Shown: piece by piece, positions 35,322 to 43,277 of the stretch
Position numbering within the stretch: position 1 is the first letter of the stretch
Layout of the letters: every line of letters begins with the position of its first letter
Assembly (NCBI GenBank): GCA_046758905.1
Contig: JBHIBC010000006.1
Span: forward strand, 1-64,000
Source: JBHIBC01 sp046758905
GTDB lineage: Bacteria; Acidobacteriota; Polarisedimenticolia; Gp22-AA2
DNA length: 64,000 nucleotides
Reading direction: 5' to 3'
The notes under the pieces: model-generated
Databases searched by the model: none
Seen by the model: only the letters and a program-made list of their open reading frames with translations
What the model was told of the DNA's origin: nothing
Program-made: the position numbers and the translations under genes

Positions 35322-36557
35322 ATGCGCGACAACCGAGGAGGCCGACGCCGTTCCGCGAGGAGAGGTCCGCTCGTCCTGCTGGCCCTGGGGCTGGGCACGG
35401 CCGCCGCCTACGGCACCAACGCCATACTCTCGGGGTTTCGACAGCACTATCCCACGACGACGATCCCCGACTACACCGTATTGGTGAGCGGGGACGAGTG
35501 CCTCGACTGCCACAGCTCCTCGAAGCGGGCCGATCCCGGCAACGCCTACCGCGAGGACCTGATCGCGACCAAGCTCGACAGAGAGATCGACTTCAGCGCG
35601 GTGGATTCCCTGGACAGCGACGGCGACGGGGTCCTCAACGCCATCGAGGCGACGCTGCCGCGGGTCGATTTCCCGACCGACATCGAGGGAGCGCGGCAGG
35701 TGGGCTACAACCCCGGGCTCATCGACTGCCCCCCGGACGCGGACGGCGCTCCGAGGCTCGGATACGACCCCGTGTCCATGCGGCACATCACCAACGTCCA
35801 CGAGACCCCGCCCGGCGGGACGGTGTGGTCCAGCGAGATGCCCGGCGCCAACTGCGACGACGGGCTCGACAACGACTGTGACGGCGTCAGGGACGCCGAG
35901 GATCCGGATTGCCTCGCGTCGGGATGCGCGAGCGACGCGGACTGCGACGATGGGCTGTTCTGCAACGGCGGGGAGACCTGCGAGGCGGGCACCGGTCGGT
36001 GTCTCGCGGGGATCCCGCCCGCCGTGGACGACGCGATCGACTGCACCGTGGACTTCTGCGAAGAGGACCTCGACGCGATCGTCCACAGCCCGAGCGATGC
36101 GCGCTGCGACGACGGGCTGTTCTGCAACGGCGCCGAGATCTGCGACGCGGCCTCGGGCTGCACGGCGGGAACGGCTCCCTGCGCACCCGGCGAGGCCTGC
36201 GACGAGGAGGAGGACAGATGCGGCGCGGGGGCGCTCGATCTCGACATCGTCGGCTTCCGGGCCCCCCATCGGCTGAGCCTGTCGCGGCGCGTGCGCGACA
36301 TCGTCCTGGTGGTGAAGAACGGCGGCGCGGTGGAGGGGACCGCGACGGCCGTCCTGACCAGCGTCAATCCCGACACCGGGGCGATGCTCGTCCGGCCGCC
36401 GCTGGCCGTCTCCGATCCGGTCGGAGACGGCAGGTCCTCGTTCACCTTCCCCTTCCCGGTGAGCCTGGGCACCGGGACGATCGTCCACACCGTGACCATC
36501 GAGGACGGGGACCCCGATGACGACACGGCGAGCGACATCACGGTCGTGGTCCCGTGA
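35322..36557 (+). CDS. Exported Cys-rich monoheme protein with MopE-like calcium/metal repeats
   Basis: 411 residues from ATG 35322. A signal/anchor segment (residues ~15-35) is followed by one c-type heme motif CLDCH (60-64). Next are an EF-hand-like DSDGDGVLNAIE, a MopE-type repeat CDDGLDNDCDGVRDAEDPDC, and two copies of CDDGLFCNG(G/A)E(T/I)C, each in a Cys-rich block. The last ~110 residues form a beta-sandwich-like domain (VVKNGGAVEGTATAVLTSVNP). The pattern suggests a periplasmic or surface redox protein that binds calcium or copper. I know no characterised homologue with this order. It lies 157 bases upstream of the cytochrome gene at 36715. Confidence 0.7.
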   Translation: MRDNRGGRRRSARRGPLVLLALGLGTAAAYGTNAILSGFRQHYPTTTIPDYTVLVSGDECLDCHSSSKRADPGNAYREDLIATKLDREIDFSAVDSLDSDGDGVLNAIEATLPRVDFPTDIEGARQVGYNPGLIDCPPDADGAPRLGYDPVSMRHITNVHETPPGGTVWSSEMPGANCDDGLDNDCDGVRDAEDPDCLASGCASDADCDDGLFCNGGETCEAGTGRCLAGIPPAVDDAIDCTVDFCEEDLDAIVHSPSDARCDDGLFCNGAEICDAASGCTAGTAPCAPGEACDEEEDRCGAGALDLDIVGFRAPHRLSLSRRVRDIVLVVKNGGAVEGTATAVLTSVNPDTGAMLVRPPLAVSDPVGDGRSSFTFPFPVSLGTGTIVHTVTIEDGDPDDDTASDITVVVP

Positions 36558-36714
36558 CGCCGGCCCGCACACCGGCGGACGCGAGCGTCGAGGCGACCCG
36601 CTCGCCGCGGGGCGCGGGTTGAACGGGGCTTTACGTCGAGACCGCCACACCGCCGGCGGGGGCCGGGACCCGCGCCGGCCGGCAAGCAACGGAGCATGGA
36701 CAGGGAGGTGTCGC

Positions 36715-37302
36715 ATGCGGTGTTCCTCGGGCTTATCCGGTCTGGCTTTGCTGTCCACCGTCCTGCTCTCGATGCCGCCGCTCCTGGCGGCGGAGGGAGC
36801 ACACTCCTACGTGGGCTCCAAGAAGTGCAAGATGTGCCACATCAGGGAGTGGAAGTCCTGGTCCCAGACGAAGATGGCGAAGGCCTTCGAGCTGCTCAAG
36901 CCGGGGATCCGCGGGGAGCAGAAGGAGGCGGCCGGGCTGGATCCCGCGAAGGACTACACCGCGGATCCGGAATGCGTCTCCTGCCATTCCACGGGCTACG
37001 GGAAGCCCGGCGGCTTCGTGGATCTCGAGACCACCCCCGACCTCGCCGGCGTCGGGTGCGAGATGTGCCACGGCGCCGGGGGAACCTACACGCAAAAACA
37101 GTACATGAGCCTGCAGAACAAGAACTACAAGAAGCAGGATCTCGCGGCCGTCGGGCTGGTGGGGACGATCACCGCGCAGACCTGCCGGGGCCTGTGCCAC
37201 AACAACAAGAGCCCCTTCGTCGGGGAGGACTACGTCTTCGACTTCGAGGCGAGACGCAACCAGGGCGCTCACGAGCGCTTTCCGCTGAAATACCAGCATT
37301 GA
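36715..37302 (+). CDS. Tetraheme cytochrome c (c554-like), with one CX3CH site
   Basis: 195 residues from ATG 36715, preceded by AGGGAGG. A cleavable signal peptide ends near LLAAEGA, so it is periplasmic. Heme motifs CKMCH, CVSCH and CEMCH are standard; the fourth is CRGLCH (residues 157-162), with three rather than two residues between the cysteines. The paralogue at 52574 has CTACH at that point and the same overall order. Cytochromes of this group carry electrons between quinol-oxidising complexes and periplasmic acceptors. It sits directly ahead of the alternative complex III genes and probably accepts electrons from that complex. Confidence 0.85.
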   Translation: MRCSSGLSGLALLSTVLLSMPPLLAAEGAHSYVGSKKCKMCHIREWKSWSQTKMAKAFELLKPGIRGEQKEAAGLDPAKDYTADPECVSCHSTGYGKPGGFVDLETTPDLAGVGCEMCHGAGGTYTQKQYMSLQNKNYKKQDLAAVGLVGTITAQTCRGLCHNNKSPFVGEDYVFDFEARRNQGAHERFPLKYQH

Positions 37303-37319
37303 CGACGGCGGGCACGAGG

Positions 37320-37928
37320 GTGGCGGCTTCGGGGGGGGCGCTGTCGGGGCGTCGAGCGTCGCCCGGCCCGCCCGTTCGGGGGGCGCCCGCCGGAGCCGCC
37401 AGGCGCGCGCGCGCGGCCGGAGATCTCGGCACCTCCGGGGCAGGCCTGTCGTCTCTGGTGCTGCTCCTCGTGCTCGCCCCGATCGCATCCTGCGTCCGGC
37501 CCGGAGAGGGCGCGCCTGTGGAGCAGCCGATCGCGTTCAGCCACAGGACCCACGCGGGCGATCACGATATCCCCTGTCTGTACTGCCACAGGTACGCGGA
37601 ACGCTCGCCCGTCGCCGGCGTGCCCGCCGTCAACATCTGCATGGGCTGCCACGAGATCATCGGCGCGGACAGTCCGGAGGTCCAGGAGCTGACCGGGTTC
37701 TGGGAGCGGCAGGCGCCCATCGAGTGGATCAAGATCCACGACCTCCCCGACTTCGTTCGCTTCACGCACAAGCGTCACGCGCGCGCGGGGGTGGGGTGCG
37801 AGGAATGCCATGGCCCGGTGCCGACCATGGAACGGATCCAAGCGGTCGGCGAGCTGACCATGGGATGGTGTCTCGAATGCCACAGGGATCGGGACGCGGA
37901 GGACGATTGTCTGATCTGCCATCACTGA
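37320..37928 (+). CDS. actA: Alternative complex III pentaheme cytochrome subunit ActA
   Basis: About 202 residues with five CXXCH motifs (CLYCH, CMGCH, CEECH, CLECH, CLICH), the heme count known for ActA. Distal-ligand patterns such as FSHRTHAGDH and FTHKRHAR match the class-III-like fold. A lipobox-like IASC follows the hydrophobic segment, so it may be a lipoprotein. The start is uncertain: GTG 37320 is used, while a TTG at 37299 would overlap the preceding stop and give a longer, Arg-rich N-terminus. It passes electrons from the ActB iron-sulfur chain to the periplasm. First core gene of actABCDEF. Confidence 0.82.
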   Translation: MAASGGALSGRRASPGPPVRGAPAGAARRARAAGDLGTSGAGLSSLVLLLVLAPIASCVRPGEGAPVEQPIAFSHRTHAGDHDIPCLYCHRYAERSPVAGVPAVNICMGCHEIIGADSPEVQELTGFWERQAPIEWIKIHDLPDFVRFTHKRHARAGVGCEECHGPVPTMERIQAVGELTMGWCLECHRDRDAEDDCLICHH

Positions 37929-37950
37929 ACCGCGCTGGGTCCGGCCCTCC

Positions 37951-40900
37951 ATGAGCTCCGCCATCGACCGGCGAAGCTTCCTGAACCTCATGGGCGCGGC
38001 GGGGCTCGCCACCTTCACGGGCTGCGGGGGCGAAGCGCCGACCAAGCGGATCGTCCCCCACCTCGTCCAGCCCGAGGGCCTCGTGCCGGGGGTGACGACC
38101 CGGTACGCCTCCGTCTGCGGAGAGTGCCCTGCGGGCTGCGGCATCGTGGTCGCGACCCGCGACGGCAGGCCGATCAAGATCGAGGGCAATCCGGCTCACC
38201 CGAGAAGCCGGGGGGCCCTCTGCGCACGGGGCCAGGCCGCCCTGCAGGGGCTCTACAGCCCCGACAGAGTGAGGCACCCGCTCCGCAAGCCCGCCCGGGG
38301 AGGCTTCGCGAAGACCACCTGGGAGGAGTCGCTCGCCTCCCTGGGGGGAACCCTGCGGGAGCTCGGGAGGGCGGGCTCGCTGGATCGGGTCGCGCTCGTG
38401 ACCCCCCACCTCTCGGGATCGCTCGAGAGACTTGTCCGCATGTGGGTGAGCGAGCACCCCGGCGCGAGCCTTCACCGGCACGAGGCCATCTCCTACGAGC
38501 CGATCGTCAAGGCCGCCGAGATCTGCTTCGGACGAGCCGCGCTCCCGCGCTTCCGGATCGAGGACGCGGATTTGGTGGCATCCTTCGGCGCCGATTTTCT
38601 CGAGACCTGGCTGTCCCCCGTCGAGTATGCCGCCGCCTTCTCCCGCACGCGCGCCTACCGGGAGGGGAAGATCGGGCTGCTGATCTACATCGGCTCCCGG
38701 CACGGGCTCACCGCGGCCAACGCCGACGAGGTCGTCCCGATCAGGCCCGGCACCTGCGGCGCCCTCGCCCTGGGGATCATCAGGGTGATCCTCGAGGAGC
38801 GCCTTCGGAGCCTCCCGGCGCCCGTCGATCGGTCCGCGCTGAACGGTCTCGTCGCACCGTACGACGCGGCGGCGGTGTACCGGATCACCGACGTCCCGCC
38901 CGACAGGGTGATGAGCCTCGCCCGCCGGATCGCCCGCGCCCCGCGCTGCGTGGCTCTGCCGGGCGGCGTCGAGCACAGCGGCAGCAACGCGACCGAGAAC
39001 GCCGTCGCCCTGAACCTTCTCAACTATGTCCTCGGCGCGTTCGGAAGCCTGATAGAGGTCCCCGACGACGGCCCCCTTCCGGCGGGGCCGGGGCTGAAGG
39101 ATCTCCCGCGACTCATCGAGAGGATGCGAAGGGGCGAGATCGGGCTCCTCCTCCTGCTCGGTGTGAACCCGGCCTACAGCGTTCCCGCAGCATCCGGCTT
39201 TCTCGAGGGGCTCGAGCGCGTGCGGACCGTCGTCTGCTGCTCCGATGCGTTCAACGAGACCACGGCCGTAAGCGATCTGGTCCTCCCGATCCATCACCCC
39301 CTGGAGGCCTGGGGAGACTCCACGCCGGGAGCGGGCATCTACGGGCTGATGCAGCCCGGGGTGCGTCCTCTGGGGGACTCCAGGCATCCCGGCGAGGTGC
39401 TCATCGGGATCGCCAGAGCGTCGGGCCTCGGGTCGGGGAAACTCTCCGTCTACGAGACCTACTACGACTTCCTCCTGGACGCCTGGAGGGAGCTGGCGCA
39501 GGCCCGCCACCGGTCGGCGCCCTTCGAGGGCTTCTGGGAGGCCGCCCTGAGACGGGGGGGATGGTTCACCGAGCCGGAGGTCCGGCCGGTGGCGCTCTCC
39601 CCGGACGCGTTCCGGATCCCCTACCGGGAGCCGACGATCGAGGACGCCCCGGGGCCGGACGGCCCGCAGGAGGGGCATGGGGCCCCCGCCGGGCGCGTCG
39701 CCACTCTGATCGTCTACCCGTCGCTCCTGAGGTACGACGGCCGGGGAGCCAACCGGTCGTGGCTGCAGGAGGTCCCGGACCCGGTGCTCCAGAATGTCTG
39801 GGGCAGCTGCGTCGAGGTGTCCACGTCCACCGCCGCCGACATGGGGCTCAGCAGCGGGGACGTGGTCCGGGTCAGCTCGGCCCACGGGTCCATCGAGTGT
39901 CCGGTCTACGTCTCCGGCCTGGTCTACTCCGGCGCGGTGGCGCTCGCGCTGGGGCAGGGGCACAGGGGCTACGGCCGCGGCGCGGACGGGGCCGGGGTGA
40001 ACGCCCTGGACCTGCTGCCGCTGTCCCAGGACGAGCTGTCCGGGGGGCAGGCCTACCTGAGGGTGAAGGTCCGCCTGCAGAAGACCGGCAGGGTGGAGAC
40101 CATTCCGACCCCTCAGGGCCACCCCTACGACGAGGGCCGGGGCGTCGTCCGGAGCATCAGTCTCGCCTCCATGGTGGAGCTGACGAGCGGGCGGAGGGGG
40201 CGACCCGGCGATGCGGAGCACGGGTTCAGGGACCTCCTGGAGCCGCACGAGCACCCGAAGCACCGATGGGGCATGGCGATCGACCTGAACGCCTGCATCG
40301 GGTGCAGCGCCTGCGTGGTCGCCTGCTACGCCGAGAACAACATCCCCGTCGTCGGCAAGGAGCAGTTTCGGATCGGCCGGGAGATGGCGTGGATCCGGAT
40401 CGAGAGGTTTCTCCGCGAGGATCGCCCGGGAGACACGCGCTTCCTGCCGATGCTCTGCCAGCAGTGCGAGAACGCTCCCTGCGAGCCGGTCTGCCCGGTC
40501 TACGCCACCTACCACACCGAGGAGGGCCTGAACGCGCAGGTCTACAACCGGTGCGTCGGGACGCGGTACTGCGCCAACAACTGCCCCTACAGCGCGCGGC
40601 GGTTCAACTGGTTCAGCTTCCGGTTCCCCGAGCCCCTCAACCTCCAGCTCAACCCCGACGTGACGGTTCGCTCCAAGGGCGTGATGGAGAAGTGCACCTT
40701 CTGCGTCCAGAGGATCGTCCTGGCGAAGGATCGGGCCAAGGATCAGGACCGGGACGTGAAGGACGGCGAGATCGTGCCGGCGTGCGCCCAGACCTGCCCG
40801 ACGAAGGCGATCACCTTCGGCGACCTGAAGGACCCCGACAGCCTGGTATCGAGGAAGACGCGCGACCCCCGGGGCTACAGGGTGTTCGAGCACCTCAACA

Positions 40901-40956
40901 CCAAGCCGGCGATCACATACCTGAAGAAGATAACCGCAGGTGACGGACTTGTCTGA
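37951..40956 (+). CDS. actB: Alternative complex III large iron-sulfur subunit ActB
   Basis: 1001 residues. A Tat-type signal (DRRSFLNLMGAAG) directs export of the folded protein. The first ~740 residues are a molybdopterin-oxidoreductase-like B1 domain, which in known ACIII carries no molybdenum. It keeps an N-terminal CGECPAGC plus a later Cys. The B2 part holds ferredoxin-like cysteines: CIGCSACVVAC (from residue 782), CQQCENAPCEPVC, CVGTRYCANNC, and CTFC with CAQTC. Together these fit four iron-sulfur clusters linking the quinol site to ActA. It overlaps actC by 17 bases. Confidence 0.93.
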   Translation: MSSAIDRRSFLNLMGAAGLATFTGCGGEAPTKRIVPHLVQPEGLVPGVTTRYASVCGECPAGCGIVVATRDGRPIKIEGNPAHPRSRGALCARGQAALQGLYSPDRVRHPLRKPARGGFAKTTWEESLASLGGTLRELGRAGSLDRVALVTPHLSGSLERLVRMWVSEHPGASLHRHEAISYEPIVKAAEICFGRAALPRFRIEDADLVASFGADFLETWLSPVEYAAAFSRTRAYREGKIGLLIYIGSRHGLTAANADEVVPIRPGTCGALALGIIRVILEERLRSLPAPVDRSALNGLVAPYDAAAVYRITDVPPDRVMSLARRIARAPRCVALPGGVEHSGSNATENAVALNLLNYVLGAFGSLIEVPDDGPLPAGPGLKDLPRLIERMRRGEIGLLLLLGVNPAYSVPAASGFLEGLERVRTVVCCSDAFNETTAVSDLVLPIHHPLEAWGDSTPGAGIYGLMQPGVRPLGDSRHPGEVLIGIARASGLGSGKLSVYETYYDFLLDAWRELAQARHRSAPFEGFWEAALRRGGWFTEPEVRPVALSPDAFRIPYREPTIEDAPGPDGPQEGHGAPAGRVATLIVYPSLLRYDGRGANRSWLQEVPDPVLQNVWGSCVEVSTSTAADMGLSSGDVVRVSSAHGSIECPVYVSGLVYSGAVALALGQGHRGYGRGADGAGVNALDLLPLSQDELSGGQAYLRVKVRLQKTGRVETIPTPQGHPYDEGRGVVRSISLASMVELTSGRRGRPGDAEHGFRDLLEPHEHPKHRWGMAIDLNACIGCSACVVACYAENNIPVVGKEQFRIGREMAWIRIERFLREDRPGDTRFLPMLCQQCENAPCEPVCPVYATYHTEEGLNAQVYNRCVGTRYCANNCPYSARRFNWFSFRFPEPLNLQLNPDVTVRSKGVMEKCTFCVQRIVLAKDRAKDQDRDVKDGEIVPACAQTCPTKAITFGDLKDPDSLVSRKTRDPRGYRVFEHLNTKPAITYLKKITAGDGLV

Positions 40957-42283
40957 GCCGCTCCGGCCGGAGCTGACGTACGGGGAGGTCAACGCCGAGC
41001 TGATGCGCACCATCCGGGCGCCCGGACCGGCCTACTACGCCGGGCTGCTCGCGACCCTCGCGGGGTGTCTCATCGGCGCCTACTCGTGGTGGACGCAGAT
41101 CTACTACGGCATGGGCGTCACGGGGCTGAACAATCCGGTCGGATGGGGGATCTACATCACGAATTTCGTCTTCTGGGTGGGGATCGCGCACTCCGGCACC
41201 CTGGTCTCGGCCATACTCTTTCTCCTGCGGGCGAAGTGGCGCACCGCGATCTATCGCAGCGCCGAGGCGATGACCGTGTTCGCCGTCCTGACGGCGGGGC
41301 TCTTCCCCCTCATCCACCTCGGTCGGGTGTGGCGCTTCTACTACCTGCTGCCCTACCCGAACGAGAGGCTGCTGTTCCCGAATTTCCGCTCGCCGCTCTG
41401 CTGGGACGTCTTCGCCGTGGTGACCTATCTCACGGTCAGCAGCATGTTCCTCTATCTCGGGATGATCCCCGACCTGGCCGCCTACAGGGACCACCACACG
41501 GGCTGGAGGAGAAGGCTGTACGGGATCCTGTCCCTACGCTGGAGGGGATCCGGTGAGCAGTGGAGGCACTACTCCAGCGCCTACGCCTTCTTCGCCGCCC
41601 TCGCCACGCCGCTGGTCATCTCGGTCCACAGCATCGTCTCGTGGGACTTCGCCATGTCGGTCCTTCCCGGGTGGCACAGCACCATCTTCGCGCCCTATTT
41701 CGTCGCGGGCGCCATCCACTCCGGACTCTGCATGGTGATCATCATCCTGATCCCCCTGCGGAGGATGTTCAAGCTCAAGGCGTTCATCTCGATCGACCAC
41801 TTCGAGAACATCGCCAAGCTCATCATCCTGACCGGGATGATCGTCGGCTACGCGTACCTCACGGAGATGGGCATCGCCTGGTACAGCGCCAACGATTTCG
41901 AGCAGGACGTCTTCCTGTACCGCCTGTTCGGGCACTACGCGCCGTTCATGTGGATGATGCTGGTCTTCAACGCGGTGCTTCCCCTGACCTTCTTCATCCG
42001 GAGCGTGAGGAGGAACTTGTTCTGTCTCTTCCTGATCGCGGTGCTGGTCAACATCGGGATGTGGTCGGAGCGGTTCGTGATCGTGATCACGTCGCTCGGC
42101 CATGCGTTCGATCCCTTCGCGTGGGGGGAGTACCGCATGACCTGGGTCGAGGCGGGGATCACCATCGGCTCCTTCAGCTGGTTCTTCCTGCTCTTCCTGA
42201 TCTTCATCAAGATGTTCCCCTGCGTCTCGATCACGGAGATGAAGGAGGCGCTCCCCCGGCCCGCGGGAGCGAGGACGGTCTGA
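40940..42283 (+). CDS. actC: Alternative complex III NrfD-like membrane subunit ActC
   Basis: 447 residues from GTG 40940, beginning inside the actB end. Eight to ten membrane helices are apparent. NrfD-family features include YITNFVFWVGIAHSGTLVSA near the N-terminus and AYAFFAALATPLVISVHSIV in the middle, with conserved His and acidic residues in helices. In ACIII this subunit carries the quinol-oxidising site next to the ActB clusters and may contribute to proton movement. It precedes ActD by three bases. Confidence 0.93.
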   Translation: MTDLSEPLRPELTYGEVNAELMRTIRAPGPAYYAGLLATLAGCLIGAYSWWTQIYYGMGVTGLNNPVGWGIYITNFVFWVGIAHSGTLVSAILFLLRAKWRTAIYRSAEAMTVFAVLTAGLFPLIHLGRVWRFYYLLPYPNERLLFPNFRSPLCWDVFAVVTYLTVSSMFLYLGMIPDLAAYRDHHTGWRRRLYGILSLRWRGSGEQWRHYSSAYAFFAALATPLVISVHSIVSWDFAMSVLPGWHSTIFAPYFVAGAIHSGLCMVIIILIPLRRMFKLKAFISIDHFENIAKLIILTGMIVGYAYLTEMGIAWYSANDFEQDVFLYRLFGHYAPFMWMMLVFNAVLPLTFFIRSVRRNLFCLFLIAVLVNIGMWSERFVIVITSLGHAFDPFAWGEYRMTWVEAGITIGSFSWFFLLFLIFIKMFPCVSITEMKEALPRPAGARTV

Positions 42284-42286
42284 GCC

Positions 42287-42790
42287 ATGAGGCACGCCGG
42301 CGTGCTGGGGATCTTCGACGACTTCGACTCCTTCATCCGGGCGCTGAAGGAGCTCAAGGGCATGGAGCCCGACAGGATCGTCACCTACACCCCGATCCCC
42401 TGCCACGAGGTCGCCGAGGCGCTGGACCTGCGGCCGAGCCCCATGCGGTACTTCACCCTGGCCGGCGGGCTGCTCGGCTTCGCCGCGGGCGCCGCGCTGA
42501 CGATCTACTGTCCGCTGGCCTATCCCCTGGTCGTGGGCGGAAAGCCGCTGATCTCCGTTCCGCCCTATCTGATCATCGCCTTCGAGCTGACGATCCTGTT
42601 CGCGACGATCGTCAGCGCGATCGGGTTCTTCGTGCTGTCCCCGTTCCGCGAGCCGGGCGCCGCACGAGCCTACGATCCGGGGTTCTCCGAGGACCGCTTC
42701 GGCGTGCTCGTCGCGAGCCGCCGGCTCGGCGCCTCGCGTCTAGAGGATGTGCTGAACCGACATGGGGCGGTGCAGACGCGTATCCAGTAG
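42287..42790 (+). CDS. actD: Alternative complex III subunit ActD (DUF3341)
   Basis: 167 residues, the usual size. A small N-terminal soluble region (GVLGIFDDFDSFIRALKEL) is followed by two membrane helices (around residues 57-80 and 95-120) and the C-terminal pattern DRFGVLVASR, all typical of ActD. In known structures it clamps the membrane subunits and has no cofactor. It overlaps actE by 29 bases. Confidence 0.92.
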   Translation: MRHAGVLGIFDDFDSFIRALKELKGMEPDRIVTYTPIPCHEVAEALDLRPSPMRYFTLAGGLLGFAAGAALTIYCPLAYPLVVGGKPLISVPPYLIIAFELTILFATIVSAIGFFVLSPFREPGAARAYDPGFSEDRFGVLVASRRLGASRLEDVLNRHGAVQTRIQ

Positions 42791-43277
42791 GGCGCCCGTC
42801 CGCGCGGCGTTGCTCGGCGCGGCGTTGCTCGGCGCGGCGCTGATCGCCGGCTGCGGGCCGCCGGAGGGCTGGCCCTGGAGGCGGAACATGTTCGATTTCC
42901 CCGGGCCGCGCCCGCAGGAGGAGGCCCGGCGGCCCCCGGAGCACGTCCTGGCCGCGGACGGGACGGCCCGCGGCCCGGCGCCCGGCGCGGCGGGCAGGGG
43001 CGGGGCGCGAGGGTCCGTGGAGAGGGGGAAGGTGCTCTTCGAGCGGTACTGCTCGGTCTGTCACGGCCCCCTGGGGACCGGGAGGGAGCTCACCGAGGAC
43101 TACCCGACGCCGGATCTGACCGAGGAGGACTACCTGCTGCGATCGGATGGCGACATCTACGCGGTGATCGTGGACGGCGGGCTCAACATGCCGAGCTACC
43201 GAGATGCGCTCACGGAGCCCGACCGCTGGCTCGTGATCCGCTACCTGAGGACGCTGCAGAGATCCCATGCGAAGTGA
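42762..43277 (+). CDS. actE: Alternative complex III monoheme cytochrome lipoprotein ActE
   Basis: 171 residues from ATG 42762 inside the actD end. The signal peptide has repeated LLGAA units and a lipobox (ALIAGC), so it is a membrane-anchored lipoprotein. One heme motif CSVCHGPLGTG and a later Met-containing MPSYRD match a class-I cytochrome c with His/Met ligation. It is the mobile-like monoheme outlet of the complex. It overlaps actF by 11 bases. Confidence 0.92.
   Translation: MGRCRRVSSRAPVRAALLGAALLGAALIAGCGPPEGWPWRRNMFDFPGPRPQEEARRPPEHVLAADGTARGPAPGAAGRGGARGSVERGKVLFERYCSVCHGPLGTGRELTEDYPTPDLTEEDYLLRSDGDIYAVIVDGGLNMPSYRDALTEPDRWLVIRYLRTLQRSHAK
42802..42846 (+). repeat. 15-base tandem repeat in the actE signal peptide
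   Basis: Two identical copies of GCGCGGCGTTGCTCG (42802-42816, 42817-42831) and a third copy with two changes (42832-42846). In frame, they encode the Leu-Gly-Ala-Ala hydrophobic core of the ActE signal peptide, so slippage changes signal-peptide length by five residues without a frameshift. Confidence 0.85.

Noticed and set aside
37311..37325. GGCACG-AGGG-TGGCG, a fourth sigma-54-like match at the actA start
   Set aside because: It overlaps the likely actA start codon, has a poor -12 half and sits inside a coupled operon, so chance is more likely.
37951..40956. Calling the gene a molybdopterin oxidoreductase
   Set aside because: Neighbouring NrfD, DUF3341, pentaheme and monoheme genes define alternative complex III, whose ActB has a cofactor-free molybdopterin-like domain.
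37762..41013. Open frame of over 1000 codons on the minus strand opposite actA/actB/actC
   Set aside because: It is antisense to well-supported genes, has low-complexity His/Arg/Gly-rich content and no family motif. Long antisense frames are expected at this GC content.
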